Assembly (NCBI GenBank): GCA_022823185.1
Contig: JAJDXQ010000019.1
Coordinates: 109,923-173,922 of the forward strand
Reading direction: 5' to 3'
Length of the DNA: 64,000 bases
Origin: Caldilineaceae bacterium
GTDB taxonomy: Bacteria > Chloroflexota > Anaerolineae > Caldilineales > Caldilineaceae
In this document: positions 9,433 to 18,822 of the stretch, in pieces
How the letters are laid out: the number at the start of each line of letters is the position of its first letter
How positions within the stretch are numbered: position 1 is the first letter of the stretch
Notes under the pieces: model-generated
What the model was told of the DNA's origin: nothing
Database searches by the model: none
What the model saw: the letters and a program-made list of their open reading frames with translations, nothing else
Position numbers and translations under genes: made by a program

Positions 9433-10191
9433 TTACTTCTGTGCCAGGAACACCATGCCGGCGCTGTCCCGCGTCAGGCTGTCTCCGGCGTAGTTGCGAT
9501 ATGCCGTCGATGCCCGAAACCCGGCCTTTTCCAACATCCGTGTCACCTCCGGCGCTGTATAGGCCCGGATCTGCCAGGTCTCTTCGTGCCGCCGGCCCTG
9601 GCGATACCACTGAAATTCTCTGGAAAAGATGCCGCTCAGGATGTCAAGGCTCCCCTTGTCTACGATGAAGAATCCGCCGCCGTCAAAGCTGCTGTTGCGA
9701 TCGCCGTTCAGGATCAGCTCGTCACGGTTCACAACGATGTCCAGGAGAAAACGGCCGCCGCTCTTGAGGACACGCATCACTTCGGCGAGCACCTGCTGGT
9801 TGTCCGATTCGTCATCAAAGCAACCGAACTCGCTGAGCGTAAGGGTGACAGAATCGAAGGTCGCGGTCCAGCCGGCTGGCAGGCTGCGCATATCCCCGCG
9901 AACCCACTCGATCTGCGCATCTGCCTGCGTCGCTGATTCCCGGGCGCGTGTCAGCATCGCGTCACTGAGGTCGTAGCCGGTCACCTGGAAGCTGCGCAGC
10001 GCCAGCGGGATCGTCAGCCACCCGAGCCCGCAGGCCAGGTCAAGAATGCGTGCGCCTGGTTGCGGCGCCAGCAGGGCAAGGATCTGTTCCAGCTCAGGCG
10101 GGTTCGAATTCGGCTCATAGGCGGGCGGCCAGAGCCAGCTGAACTTTTCGTCGGCATAGATTCGTTGCCAGGATCGGGAGGGGATTTCCAT
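9433..10191 (-). CDS. Class I SAM-dependent methyltransferase
   Basis: This soluble methyltransferase of about 252 residues has a Rossmann-type SAM-binding core. Motif I reads RILDLACGLGW, followed by the acidic GYDLSDAML (motif II), the FDSVTLTLSEFG region and the LKSGGRFLLDIV motif. The substrate cannot be predicted. The ATG at 10191 was chosen over an upstream in-frame start at 10236 because an AGGA ribosome site lies about 8 bases before it. The gene is divergent from the following oxidoreductase gene with a short shared upstream region. Confidence 0.88.
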   Translation of the reverse strand: MEIPSRSWQRIYADEKFSWLWPPAYEPNSNPPELEQILALLAPQPGARILDLACGLGWLTIPLALRSFQVTGYDLSDAMLTRARESATQADAQIEWVRGDMRSLPAGWTATFDSVTLTLSEFGCFDDESDNQQVLAEVMRVLKSGGRFLLDIVVNRDELILNGDRNSSFDGGGFFIVDKGSLDILSGIFSREFQWYRQGRRHEETWQIRAYTAPEVTRMLEKAGFRASTAYRNYAGDSLTRDSAGMVFLAQK

Positions 10192-10259
10192 TTGCGTTTT
10201 CCTAAGCGAGCGGGTATCTGTCCTGTCAACTGTCATTCTATCATGAAGGATTTACGCCT

Positions 10260-11330
10260 ATGACACCCCTGCGACTCGGCATCATCGGTTGCGGCACGAT
10301 CGGCTCCGTCCACGCGCAGGCTGCCGCGGCCTCCGAACAGATCGAGCTGGCCGCGGTCGCCGACGTGGACCGGGCCTTGGCCGAAAAGGCGGCCGCGGCC
10401 CATAGGGTGGAGAAGGTCTACAACAGCGGCGCAGAGCTGCTGGCCGATCCGCAGATAGAGGCCGTCGTTCTGGCGCTGCCGGCCCTTTTTCGCGTTGAGC
10501 TGGGGCTGCAGGCCCTACGCGGAGGCAAACATCTGCTGACGGAAAAGCCGGTGGCCCGCAGCGCCGGCGAAGTGCGTCAGCTCATCTCTGCCCAGGGGGA
10601 CCGGGTCGCGGCCTGCTGCTCCTCGCGCTTTCACTTTCTGGAATCGGCCCGGGCCGTTACCGACTATATCGTAGAGGGCAGACTGGGCGCGCTGCGCCTG
10701 CTGCGCTGCCGCGCCATCTTCCCGGCGACACCGGCGCCGGAGACACCGGTGCCGGAGACGCCCCCGCCGGCCTGGAGGCTCAGCCGCGAGCTGAACGGCG
10801 GCGGCATTCTTGTCAACTGGGGCTGCTATGACCTGGACTATCTGCTCGGCATCAGCGGCTGGCGCCTGCGTCCGCAGACGGCCCTGGCGCAAAGCTGGCG
10901 CGTTCCGGCCGCCTTCGCCGATACGGTTGCGCCGGCGTCCGACGGGGAGACGCATATCGCCGGGCTGGTGCGCTGCGCCGACGGCATCGCGCTCACCTAT
11001 GAGCGCGGCGAATACGCCGCGGCGCAGGCGGAGACTTCCTGGGAGGTGATCGGTGAGACTGGCTCGCTGCGCCTGCAGATGACACCGGCGCAGGCGAAGG
11101 AGATCCTGTATTTCGAGGCGAGCCGGGCGGAGGGGACAGTCTCCCGGACGTTGTGGGCGGGCAGCGACTCCTATAGCGACATCCACCGCGCGCTTCTGGA
11201 GGACTTCGCGGCCGCGATCCGCACCGGCCGTCCGCCCAAGACAACGCTGACACAGGCGCTGCTGGTGCAACAGATCACCGATGCGCTGTACCGGTCCGCG
11301 GAGACGGGGGAGGCGGTAGAAGTGAAATAG
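10260..11330 (+). CDS. Gfo/Idh/MocA family oxidoreductase
   Basis: This NAD(P)-dependent sugar or polyol dehydrogenase of 356 residues begins with the dinucleotide-binding LGIIGCGTIGSVHA. It carries the family motif LLTEKPVAR near residue 95, whose lysine is usually catalytic, and a C-terminal beta-sheet domain (SDSYSDIHRALLEDFAAAIRTG). A proline-rich stretch near residues 155-170 (ATPAPETPVPETPPP) is an unusual insertion. It lies in a sugar-metabolism neighbourhood with the fucosidase upstream and a TIM-barrel isomerase and enolase-like gene downstream, now separated from them by the DarT/DarG pair. The substrate is unknown. Confidence 0.88.
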   Translation: MTPLRLGIIGCGTIGSVHAQAAAASEQIELAAVADVDRALAEKAAAAHRVEKVYNSGAELLADPQIEAVVLALPALFRVELGLQALRGGKHLLTEKPVARSAGEVRQLISAQGDRVAACCSSRFHFLESARAVTDYIVEGRLGALRLLRCRAIFPATPAPETPVPETPPPAWRLSRELNGGGILVNWGCYDLDYLLGISGWRLRPQTALAQSWRVPAAFADTVAPASDGETHIAGLVRCADGIALTYERGEYAAAQAETSWEVIGETGSLRLQMTPAQAKEILYFEASRAEGTVSRTLWAGSDSYSDIHRALLEDFAAAIRTGRPPKTTLTQALLVQQITDALYRSAETGEAVEVK

Positions 11331-11368
11331 AGGCGCAAAATCGCCCGCGCAGAACTGTTAAATCTGTC

Positions 11369-12367
11369 TCAAAACGGAATGTCGTCGACTTCAATGTGAC
11401 GATTTCGGTAAACCAGATTTCCGTCTAATCGAAGTTCAAATTCATAGTCATCGAACCCCGTTCTGATTTTCCACCTGAATTCGCCCCTTTGAAAAGCATA
11501 TGCGTCTTCTGTGTATTGGCGTATGTCGTCGCCGGATCGAATCCTTACCTGGAGACGAAATGGGCCCAGGGACTGTGTATCGGGAGAAAATGACAAGTAT
11601 GCTGCTTCCCTGTCCATTTGCACTGACTCCAGATAGGTATGCTGCTTATAGAACAGTTCGCTCCGGGCCGTTGATAAAATCCTTCCCTCATTCTGATGCC
11701 GCAGCACATCGGTAAGTAGATGCAGCAAGGTATCTTTTTCTGCTTCAGAACGACAATATATCCATTTCAGGCTTTTCATATCCAGGTGGCCGGGAACAAT
11801 CACTTCTGCCATGCGACGAGAAATAATGTCTGATTCTTCAGGTCTACTGAAATCAACCGGGCCTGTATGATAAATCTTACGCCAATCCAGATCTGCTAAG
11901 TCTTGCGCTGTAGACATGATCTGGTAATTCCTGGACGCAAGCCCCCTATCGGAAAACCAGCTGTCTTCACGACTCAGGATTTCAGCAGAGTCAAACAGGA
12001 AGAATACAGGGACGGGACAGTGTGCATCTGGAAATCTGGAACGTTGGAGAGTCTCCGCACTTTTTACCCCCTCGGCGTAATACTGTGTGGGGGTCTTGGG
12101 ACGAAAGTATAGGCGCACGCAATCTTTGATCCACGACTGAGTCCCAGCAAGAACCTCATTGCTACCACTGCTTACAGGGAGCCTCTGTGTATCCTCTAAG
12201 CGCTGTCTACTATACAGAAATCCCGACGATAGAATTCGGGCGGCGTTCTGGATATCGGTGTAGTGGCATAGAAACCTGGGCCACCAACGCCGTTCAGACC
12301 GTCTAACCCAACCCGTTTGGGATAGATGATCGAGAAAGATTCTAATCTGATCAGCATCACCCTTCAC
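11369..12367 (-). CDS. darT: DarT-like toxin: ssDNA thymidine ADP-ribosyltransferase
   Basis: DarT enzymes attach ADP-ribose to thymidine in single-stranded DNA and block replication. The first about 215 residues match this family: FLCHYTDIQNAARILSSGF (NAD-site His35 and Asn41), VRLYFRPKTPTQYY (Arg89 in the RxxxPxxY-like segment) and RRMAEVIVPG, where Glu188 is the likely catalytic residue. The protein is 332 residues, longer than the usual about 210, with an extra C-terminal part of about 110 residues rich in beta-type sequence. It lies 25 bases after darG on the same strand, so the antitoxin gene comes first. The local base composition is more AT-rich than the flanks, suggesting transfer. 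Confidence 0.8.
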   Translation of the reverse strand: MKGDADQIRIFLDHLSQTGWVRRSERRWWPRFLCHYTDIQNAARILSSGFLYSRQRLEDTQRLPVSSGSNEVLAGTQSWIKDCVRLYFRPKTPTQYYAEGVKSAETLQRSRFPDAHCPVPVFFLFDSAEILSREDSWFSDRGLASRNYQIMSTAQDLADLDWRKIYHTGPVDFSRPEESDIISRRMAEVIVPGHLDMKSLKWIYCRSEAEKDTLLHLLTDVLRHQNEGRILSTARSELFYKQHTYLESVQMDREAAYLSFSPDTQSLGPFRLQVRIRSGDDIRQYTEDAYAFQRGEFRWKIRTGFDDYEFELRLDGNLVYRNRHIEVDDIPF

Positions 12368-12392
12368 GTGTTCTGCTCGCTGCCAAATAGTT

Positions 12393-13313
12393 CTAGAACA
12401 AACTCAACTGTTGAATTGCGTCGGCATAATCGGTGCGCCGCACGAAGGCTGACGGCAAGATCTGCAAACCAATCACTGACGCGGAATTATACTTGCCATA
12501 GTCGTCTGCCACATTGACTGGCACCGCATATTCAAGCTCAGCAAAAATGGAAAGGACATAGGAAATTTTGCTATCAATTCCCGGAGCGATGTGACGCATC
12601 GAAAACCCATATGTCCGCAACTGCTGCCACAGCATTGACAGTGTCTCGTATGGCAGCAGGTATTTCTGTTTCGCGGTTACGACGCGGATGCCAAGCGGGT
12701 CATTAGAAACATACGCTGAAAATGGGCTCTTCTTAGCCACCGTTCTATACTCACTTTTGGCTTCCAGTATTGACCTGATATCCTCCCACACTTCGCTAAA
12801 TGGCAAACTCTGTGGCTCTGTACGCAGCCAATCACTCATCTCTTTAGGCTGCTGGTGCTCCACAAAGACATTATCTCGCTCAGGGTAGACAAATACCTCT
12901 ATCGGCAAGGGTTGAAGGTACTTCTCCATCAGCGGCTGAACTTGCGAAGGGAAATCCAGTTGCCCATTGCCGCACCCCAAAGGCGGGAATGCAATGCTGT
13001 GGATTCCCAGACTTGAATATGTCTCAACGAACTTCCTCAGCCCACTTTCAACATATTCCATTCTTGAAGGCTGTCGCCAGTGTCTCTTGGTTGGGAAATT
13101 CAATACCCACTTATTTGGTGACTTGTACAGCCATAAGCTCCCGACATTGAAATCGCCCTTTTCACACAGTTCACGGTACTTCGCATACATATCTGGGAAG
13201 TGGCGCTTGAACTGCAATGCCACGCCTTTGCCCATGACACCAACGGTGTTCACTGTATTGACCAACACCTGTGCCGGTGATTGGAACAGGTCTCCTTGAA
13301 CATACAGAATCAT
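12393..13313 (-). CDS. darG: DarG-like macro-domain antitoxin
   Basis: The N-terminal about 150 residues form a macro domain that in DarG removes ADP-ribose from DNA. Visible motifs are the start VQGDLFQSPAQVLVNTVNT, the loop VGVMGKGVALQFK and the later AFPPLGCGNGQLDF. The C-terminal about 150 residues match the second DarG region, which in known systems binds and inhibits DarT. The protein is 306 residues. An ATG at 13313 is preceded by GAGGA at a spacing of 7 bases. It is the first gene of the two-gene operon, with a strong promoter just upstream. The link to DarT is by motifs and adjacency and has not been tested. Confidence 0.82.
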   Translation of the reverse strand: MILYVQGDLFQSPAQVLVNTVNTVGVMGKGVALQFKRHFPDMYAKYRELCEKGDFNVGSLWLYKSPNKWVLNFPTKRHWRQPSRMEYVESGLRKFVETYSSLGIHSIAFPPLGCGNGQLDFPSQVQPLMEKYLQPLPIEVFVYPERDNVFVEHQQPKEMSDWLRTEPQSLPFSEVWEDIRSILEAKSEYRTVAKKSPFSAYVSNDPLGIRVVTAKQKYLLPYETLSMLWQQLRTYGFSMRHIAPGIDSKISYVLSIFAELEYAVPVNVADDYGKYNSASVIGLQILPSAFVRRTDYADAIQQLSLF

Positions 13314-13364
13314 TCTGGTGTCCTCAGTGAGTCAGGATCTTTGCATATCCGTGGGTTCACAGTC

Positions 13365-13394
13365 ATTATACTACGCATCCTACCCTCTATTGAA
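13365..13394 (-). promoter_or_regulatory. Promoter of the darG-darT operon
   Basis: On the minus strand a perfect TATAAT (13370-13365) is preceded after 18 bases by TTCAAT (13394-13389). The start of darG lies about 50 bases downstream, leaving a short leader that could hold an operator. Confidence 0.55.
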
Positions 13395-13477
13395 AGTTTG
13401 TTCTGATTCATACGACGCTTTGGCATCCAGTATCGTTTCCTCGAATGTCTCAGATTTCAGAAAGGACCTGGCACAAA

Positions 13478-14284
13478 ATGAACTACGCATTTATGAGCTT
13501 TTCCTGCCCCCAAGCCACCTTCGCGGAGATGCTGGCGCTGGCGGCGCAGTACGGCTACGGCGGCGTTGAGCCGCGCGCGGCCGGCGGCCATAGCCACGGC
13601 GTGGAGCTGGAAGCGTCGGCGGAACAGCGCGCGGCCTTCCGCACACAGGCGGCTGACGCCGGCATCGCCATCTGCTGCCTGGCTTCAGGCAACCGCTTTG
13701 CCGACCCCGCAGACCGGGACGCGCAGGTGGAAGAAACGCTCCAGTACCTCGACCTGGCCGCAGACATCGGCGCGCCCGCGCTGCGCGTCTTCGGCGGGCG
13801 GATCCCGGACGGCGTCAGCCGCGATTCGGCGATCGACGGCGTGGCCGACGCCCTCTCTCGCCTGGCGGAGCGGGCCGGCGACCGCGGTGTCGTCGTCTGC
13901 ATGGAAACACACGACGACTGGTGCAGCCCCGCCGATGTCGCCACGGTGATGGAACGGGTCGACCACCCGGCGATCGGCGTAAACTGGGATGCCGCCCATC
14001 CGGTGAACAGAGAGGGTTGGACGCTGGAAGACTCCTATCGCACACTGCGGCGCTGGATCCGACATGCCCATGTGCACGACGTTCGCATCGCCTCCGAAGG
14101 CCTGGACTACGCGGCCTTCGGCACAGGGGATGTCGATCACAAGCAGGTGCTGGCGCTGCTGCGCGACGGCGGCTACGACGGTTATCTCAGCGGAGAGTGG
14201 ATCAACTGGGAGCCGCCGGACGTTCACCTGCCGCGCGAGATCGCGACGCTGCGCGGCTACGAACGCGCGATATTGGGACAGTAG
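13478..14284 (+). CDS. Sugar phosphate isomerase/epimerase family TIM barrel
   Basis: This xylose-isomerase-like TIM-barrel protein of about 268 residues probably isomerises a sugar or related polyol. Metal-binding-type acidic residues are seen in VVVCMETHDDW, GVNWDAAHPVN, HAHVHDVR and the final LSGEWINWEPP, the usual pattern for this family. The ATG at 13478 follows AAAGGA by about 11 bases; an earlier in-frame ATG at 13445 would add 11 residues without a good ribosome site. It lies just upstream of the enolase-superfamily gene, so both may act on the same sugar acid pathway. Confidence 0.85.
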   Translation: MNYAFMSFSCPQATFAEMLALAAQYGYGGVEPRAAGGHSHGVELEASAEQRAAFRTQAADAGIAICCLASGNRFADPADRDAQVEETLQYLDLAADIGAPALRVFGGRIPDGVSRDSAIDGVADALSRLAERAGDRGVVVCMETHDDWCSPADVATVMERVDHPAIGVNWDAAHPVNREGWTLEDSYRTLRRWIRHAHVHDVRIASEGLDYAAFGTGDVDHKQVLALLRDGGYDGYLSGEWINWEPPDVHLPREIATLRGYERAILGQ

Positions 14285-14383
14285 TTGAAGCGACAGAGAC
14301 AGTACCGCTGATGCCAGTTTGATACTGCGCTCACTTTACAGCTCCGACAAATAGCCCTTGCACCGATACCGGGGGAACGACAG

Positions 14384-15847
14384 ATGCCCATCCGCCTGCT
14401 CGACTTCGATCTCCATATCCTCAACATGCACAACCGCATGCCCTTCCGCTACGGGATCGTCACCATGACCGCGCTGCCGCACCTCTTCTTGCGGGCGCGG
14501 GTCGACGTGGACGGCCAGCAGGCGGACGGGATCGCCGCCGAGGGTCTGGCGCCCAAATGGTTCACCAAGGTACCCGATTCATCCACGGCCCAGGATATCG
14601 CCGAGATGCTCGATGTTATCCAGGCGGCCTGCCGCCACGCCCGTGAAGCCGGCGCGGCGGACTCGGTCTTCGACCTGTGGCAGGCCGTCTACCGGGCCCA
14701 GGAGACGTGGGCCGCGGATACGGACTACCCGCCGCTGCTGTGGGCGTTCGGCGTATCGCTGGTGGAGCGGGCGATCATCGACGGCTTCTGCCGGGCTGCC
14801 GGCACGACCTTCGCCCGCGCCGTGCGCGCCAACAGCCTGGGCATGCAGCTGGAGAGCCTGCGCCCGGAGCTGGCCGGGCAGGCGCCGGCGGACCTGCTGC
14901 CGGCCAAGCCCCTTGACCGTGTCATCGTGCGCCATACGGTCGGCCTGATCGATCCCCTCACCGACGACGAAATCCCGACCGGGGACCTGGTCGATGACGG
15001 ACTGCCTCAGTCTCTGGACGCGTCGATCCAAGCATACGGGTTGACCCACTTCAAGATCAAGATCGGCGGCGACATTGACGAAGACGGGGCGCGGCTGCAT
15101 CGCATCGCCGCGCTGCTGGACGAGCGCAACGTCGATTACCGGCACACGCTCGACGGCAACGAGACCTATCACAACGTCGACGATTTCCGCGCCCTGTGGG
15201 AAGGGCTGACCGCCGAGCCGTCTCTGCGCGGCTTTCTGCAGCGGCTGCTTTTCGTCGAACAGCCCTTCCACCGCGACATCGCTCTGAGCCCGGAGGTGGG
15301 AACGGCCCTGCTTGCCTGGCGCGAGCGGCCGCCGATCATCATTGACGAATCCGACGGCGAGCTTTCCAGCGCGCCCACAGCCCTGGAGAACGGCTACGCG
15401 GGCGCCAGCCACAAGAACTGCAAAGGCATCTTCAAAGGCATCGCCAACACCTGCCTCATCCGCAACCGCCAGCGCCGGCAGCCGGATGCGCTGCACATCA
15501 TCAGCGCCGAGGACCTGTGCAACCTGGGGCCGGTGGCCCTGCTGGAGGACCTGGCCGTGCTGGCGACGCTGGGCATCGAGCACGCCGAGCGCAACGGCCA
15601 TCACTACTTCGCGGGCCTGTCGATGCTGCCGGACGACATGCAGGCGCAGATCCTGGCTGCGCACGGAGATCTCTACAAGCCGCACACGACCCCAAGCGGA
15701 CAACGTTTCCCGACGCTGGCGGTCGAAGACGGCGCGGTCCTTGTAGGCAGCGTCACGGACGCGCCATTCGGGCCAAAGACAGTTCCGGACCCATCCCGGT
15801 TTACGCCGGCGGCCGAATGGGAATTCGCTTCGCTCGGTCTGGATTGA
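14384..15847 (+). CDS. Enolase-superfamily enzyme
   Basis: This protein of 487 residues looks like a mandelate racemase/enolase-superfamily member, enzymes that abstract a proton next to a carboxylate. Visible active-site-type elements are HFKIKIGGD (KxK base motif), TLDGNE, FVEQPF and IIIDESDG (three acidic metal ligands), followed by GASHKNCKGIFKG with a basic residue pattern. It is longer than the typical about 400 residues, mainly through N-terminal and C-terminal extensions. Substrate is unknown, but a sugar-acid dehydratase or epimerase role fits the neighbouring isomerase and oxidoreductase. Confidence 0.78.
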   Translation: MPIRLLDFDLHILNMHNRMPFRYGIVTMTALPHLFLRARVDVDGQQADGIAAEGLAPKWFTKVPDSSTAQDIAEMLDVIQAACRHAREAGAADSVFDLWQAVYRAQETWAADTDYPPLLWAFGVSLVERAIIDGFCRAAGTTFARAVRANSLGMQLESLRPELAGQAPADLLPAKPLDRVIVRHTVGLIDPLTDDEIPTGDLVDDGLPQSLDASIQAYGLTHFKIKIGGDIDEDGARLHRIAALLDERNVDYRHTLDGNETYHNVDDFRALWEGLTAEPSLRGFLQRLLFVEQPFHRDIALSPEVGTALLAWRERPPIIIDESDGELSSAPTALENGYAGASHKNCKGIFKGIANTCLIRNRQRRQPDALHIISAEDLCNLGPVALLEDLAVLATLGIEHAERNGHHYFAGLSMLPDDMQAQILAAHGDLYKPHTTPSGQRFPTLAVEDGAVLVGSVTDAPFGPKTVPDPSRFTPAAEWEFASLGLD

Positions 15848-16056
15848 ACGCACGGCGCCGGGCTGGCGCGGCGGCGAACAGAAGGACCCGTTTCAGTTGA
15901 GGACGCGAAGCCGCAGAAACGCAACTTTAGAGCGGCGGCCGTGTTTTCTTTTGTAGAACATCCTGAGATTTTCACCCTGCGTTCCTTCACCATGCGAGAC
16001 TGCTCCCCCGCTTTCACGCCTGACGGGAAATAAGCAGAGACACGCGCTCCCGTACA

Positions 16057-17445
16057 ATGGATTCCCTGACACCGCCATCCACAGCGGAAGAGACTGAATC
16101 CCAGGAATCAAACAGCGTTCTGGCGCCGGACACCGCGTGGGATACCGCGACCAAGAGAACGGTTCTGATCGTCCTGCTCGTCGCCGGCGCGCTTATCTTC
16201 TGGATCAGCCGCCCGGTCCTGCCGATTCTGATCATGGCAGGGCTTGTCTCCTACTTTCTGATCCCAATCGTCGACCTGTGTGAACGGGTGCGCATTCCCC
16301 GCAGCGTAAGCACCATCGTCCTGTACCTGCTCTTCCTGGTTCTGTTAGTGCTGGCCCCCATTCTGCTTGTGCCGATTCTGCTGTCCCAGCTTACGGCGCT
16401 CTATTTTGATGTGCCGACAGCGGCGCGAAACTTTCTCCGCTTCCTGCAAGAGTCGGTCGCGGAGCTGCCGACCAGCGGGACCATCCTCGGGCTTGATGTC
16501 ACGTTCGAAGGCGTGGTGGGTCAGATTCAGCAGACGCTGGCCGATGAGATCGCGGTCGAACGCTTCCTGCCCGGCGCGCAGCAGATTCTGGACTATGTCA
16601 ACCAGCTTCTGAGCACGGCGACAAACGTGGTGAGCAGCACCGCGACGATCGGCTTGACGGTCGTTGGCAGCATCGTCAATATAGTCGTCTTCCTGCTGCT
16701 TCTCTTCTTCATCAGCCTGTATTTGACCAAAGACGCGCCCCGCATTCAGCGGTATGTGGAAGGGCTGTTCCCAACCGAGTATTATTCGGAAGGCGTGGAG
16801 TTGATACGCCGGCTGCGCAACATCTGGAACGCCTTCTTCCGCGGGCAGATCATCCTCTCCCTAACGATCGGCGCGGCGACCTATTTTTCGCTGAGCCTGA
16901 TGGGGATGCGCGGCGCGCTGATTCTGGCGATTCTGGCCGGCACACTGGAAATCCTGCCCAATATCGGCCCGATTCTCGCGATGATTCCAGCCGTGATCAT
17001 CGCCTTGGCGCAGGGGAGCACCACGCTCGAACTGAGCAACCTGAACTTCGCTCTCCTGGTCATCGGCGTCTACTTCGTTATTCAGCAACTGGAAAATCAG
17101 CTTCTCGTGCCGCGCGTGATCGGCACGAGCGTTCATCTGCATCCGGTCGTGGTCGTGTGCGGCGTCGTGGTGGGCGCGAGCGTAGGGGGCATCCTGGGCG
17201 CGTTTCTGGCCGCGCCGGTCATCGCCAGCTTGCGGCTGATCGGCAGCTATACCCACGCCAAACTGCTCAACTATCCACCCTTCAGCGAACGGCGCCAGGC
17301 CCCGCAGGCGCAGCGCGCCGGTGTCTACCGCAGGGTCGTCGTTTCGGATGCAGAGGATACGGCTGATGTTCCTGAGTTGGAATTGGAAGAAGACGCGCCC
17401 GCACGCCCCGCTTCCCAGGCCGCCAATTCGCCCGCAGGCGACTAG
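16057..17445 (+). CDS. AI-2E family transporter
   Basis: This is an integral membrane protein of 462 residues of the AI-2 exporter (TqsA/YdiK/PerM) superfamily. It has two hydrophobic helices near residues 30-100, a soluble segment, and a cluster of helices from about residue 200. The family-type motif LPNIGPILAMIPAVIIAL and the C-terminal GASVGGILGAFLAAPVIAS are present. A charged, low-complexity tail of about 50 residues follows. Family members export diverse small molecules, so the substrate cannot be assigned. Start ATG has only a weak ribosome site. Confidence 0.88.
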   Translation: MDSLTPPSTAEETESQESNSVLAPDTAWDTATKRTVLIVLLVAGALIFWISRPVLPILIMAGLVSYFLIPIVDLCERVRIPRSVSTIVLYLLFLVLLVLAPILLVPILLSQLTALYFDVPTAARNFLRFLQESVAELPTSGTILGLDVTFEGVVGQIQQTLADEIAVERFLPGAQQILDYVNQLLSTATNVVSSTATIGLTVVGSIVNIVVFLLLLFFISLYLTKDAPRIQRYVEGLFPTEYYSEGVELIRRLRNIWNAFFRGQIILSLTIGAATYFSLSLMGMRGALILAILAGTLEILPNIGPILAMIPAVIIALAQGSTTLELSNLNFALLVIGVYFVIQQLENQLLVPRVIGTSVHLHPVVVVCGVVVGASVGGILGAFLAAPVIASLRLIGSYTHAKLLNYPPFSERRQAPQAQRAGVYRRVVVSDAEDTADVPELELEEDAPARPASQAANSPAGD

Positions 17446-17451
17446 AGGCAG

Positions 17452-17470
17452 CGCAGGCGCCGCGCCTGCG
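17452..17470. terminator. GC-rich hairpin between convergent genes
   Basis: An 8-base stem CGCAGGCG / CGCCTGCG with a CCG loop lies between the convergent AI-2E and tsaD genes. It has no following T-run, so it is only a possible terminator or transcript end-stabiliser. Confidence 0.35.
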
Positions 17471-17496
17471 TCTCCCGTTCGCTCCCTCCTCATCCT

Positions 17497-18822
17497 TCAC
17501 AGCCGCACAGAATCCACCAGAGGCAGACTTGCATAGACGTCAAGGGCGAGGGGATCGCGCGCATGCGGCTGCTCGTGAAGCGATGAACGCGCCGCCGTTT
17601 CCGATGCCTGCTGGGGCTCGCGCCCCTCTGAGGAACCTTGCCGGGCAGAGACTTGCGGCCGTTTGAAGTAGGCCGCGGCCCCGATCATGGCGGCATTGTC
17701 CGTACACAGAAAGAGAGGCGGACAGCGCAGCGGCAGGCCGATCGTCGCGAAATACTGTTCGGCGGTCCGGCGCAACAGCCCATTGGCGCTGACCCCGCCG
17801 CAGATACAGACCTGCTTCACGCCAAACTCGGCCGCGGCATCCGCCGCCTTTCCCACCAGGACATCCACCACGGCCATCTGAAACGCGGCCGCGATATCGG
17901 CCGCAGTCTGCGCCTGGCGCGCCTCCGTTCCCTCCCGTTCAAGCTGCCGCATCAGGTTGAGGACGGCAGTCTTCAGGCCGGAAAAGCTGAAGTTGAAACG
18001 GTGTTCGCCGCGCACGGGCAGGACGGCCGGCCGGGAAGACGCCTGCGAGTCCGGCTGGCGCGCTGCCCGCGGCCCCGGTCGCGTCAGGGGGCGGGGGAGA
18101 GCGAAACGGAAGGCATCCCCGGTTTCCGCGGCCGCCTGAATGGCCGGGCCGCCGGGATAGCCCAGCTCCAGTAGCCGCGCCACCTTGTCGAATGCCTCCC
18201 CGGCTGCATCGTCCAGGGTCGCGCCCAAGAGCCGGTAGCGGCCATGCCCCTCCATCAGCACCAGTTCCGTATGCCCGCCGGAAACGATCAGAATCAGCGC
18301 CGGAAACTGTTCCGATGCGCTGCCGCCGCGCTGGCTGCGCGCGGCGGCGGACGCAGTGCCGCATCCGCCTGCGCCGCTCTCTCCGGAGTTTGCCGATTCG
18401 GCAGCGGGCGCGCTGTCCGGATAGAGCCAGTTGCTGTAGATGTGGCCTTCCAGGTGATTCACCGGAATCAGGGGCAGGCCGCTGGCGAAGGCCAGCCCCT
18501 TGGCGAGATTGACGCCGACCAGAAGACTGCCGGCAAGGCCTGGGCCGTGGGTGACGGCGATGGCGTCCAGCTCGCGCGCATGCGCGACCGAGGCATCCGC
18601 CAGAGCGCCCTCGACCACGGTCTGGATCGCGAGAACGTGCTGCCGGCTGGCGACTTCGGGGTAGACGCCGCCGAAACGCCGGTGGAGCTCAATCTGGCTG
18701 GCGACCCGGTTGCTGAGGATGCGGCGCCCGTCGGCCACGACCGCGGCCGCGGTCTCGTCGCAACTGGTTTCGATCGCGAGGATTCGGTATGCAGGCGAGA
18801 CGCCTGCGTTCGCCGGGGTCAT
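17497..18822 (-). CDS. tsaD: tRNA N6-adenosine threonylcarbamoyltransferase
   Basis: TsaD transfers the threonylcarbamoyl group to A37 of ANN-decoding tRNAs, together with TsaB and TsaE. Motifs are clear: [16 protein letters not shown] at the start, [12 protein letters not shown] with the metal-binding Hxxx[11 protein letters not shown] and [11 protein letters not shown]. At about 441 residues it is longer than the usual 330-360. The extra length comes from low-complexity insertions: one after the HxxxH motif, one near the RPLTRP stretch, and a C-terminal extension. The start at 18822 gives an ATGA overlap with the upstream transferase gene, indicating coupled translation. Confidence 0.93.
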   Translation of the reverse strand: MTPANAGVSPAYRILAIETSCDETAAAVVADGRRILSNRVASQIELHRRFGGVYPEVASRQHVLAIQTVVEGALADASVAHARELDAIAVTHGPGLAGSLLVGVNLAKGLAFASGLPLIPVNHLEGHIYSNWLYPDSAPAAESANSGESGAGGCGTASAAARSQRGGSASEQFPALILIVSGGHTELVLMEGHGRYRLLGATLDDAAGEAFDKVARLLELGYPGGPAIQAAAETGDAFRFALPRPLTRPGPRAARQPDSQASSRPAVLPVRGEHRFNFSFSGLKTAVLNLMRQLEREGTEARQAQTAADIAAAFQMAVVDVLVGKAADAAAEFGVKQVCICGGVSANGLLRRTAEQYFATIGLPLRCPPLFLCTDNAAMIGAAAYFKRPQVSARQGSSEGREPQQASETAARSSLHEQPHARDPLALDVYASLPLVDSVRL

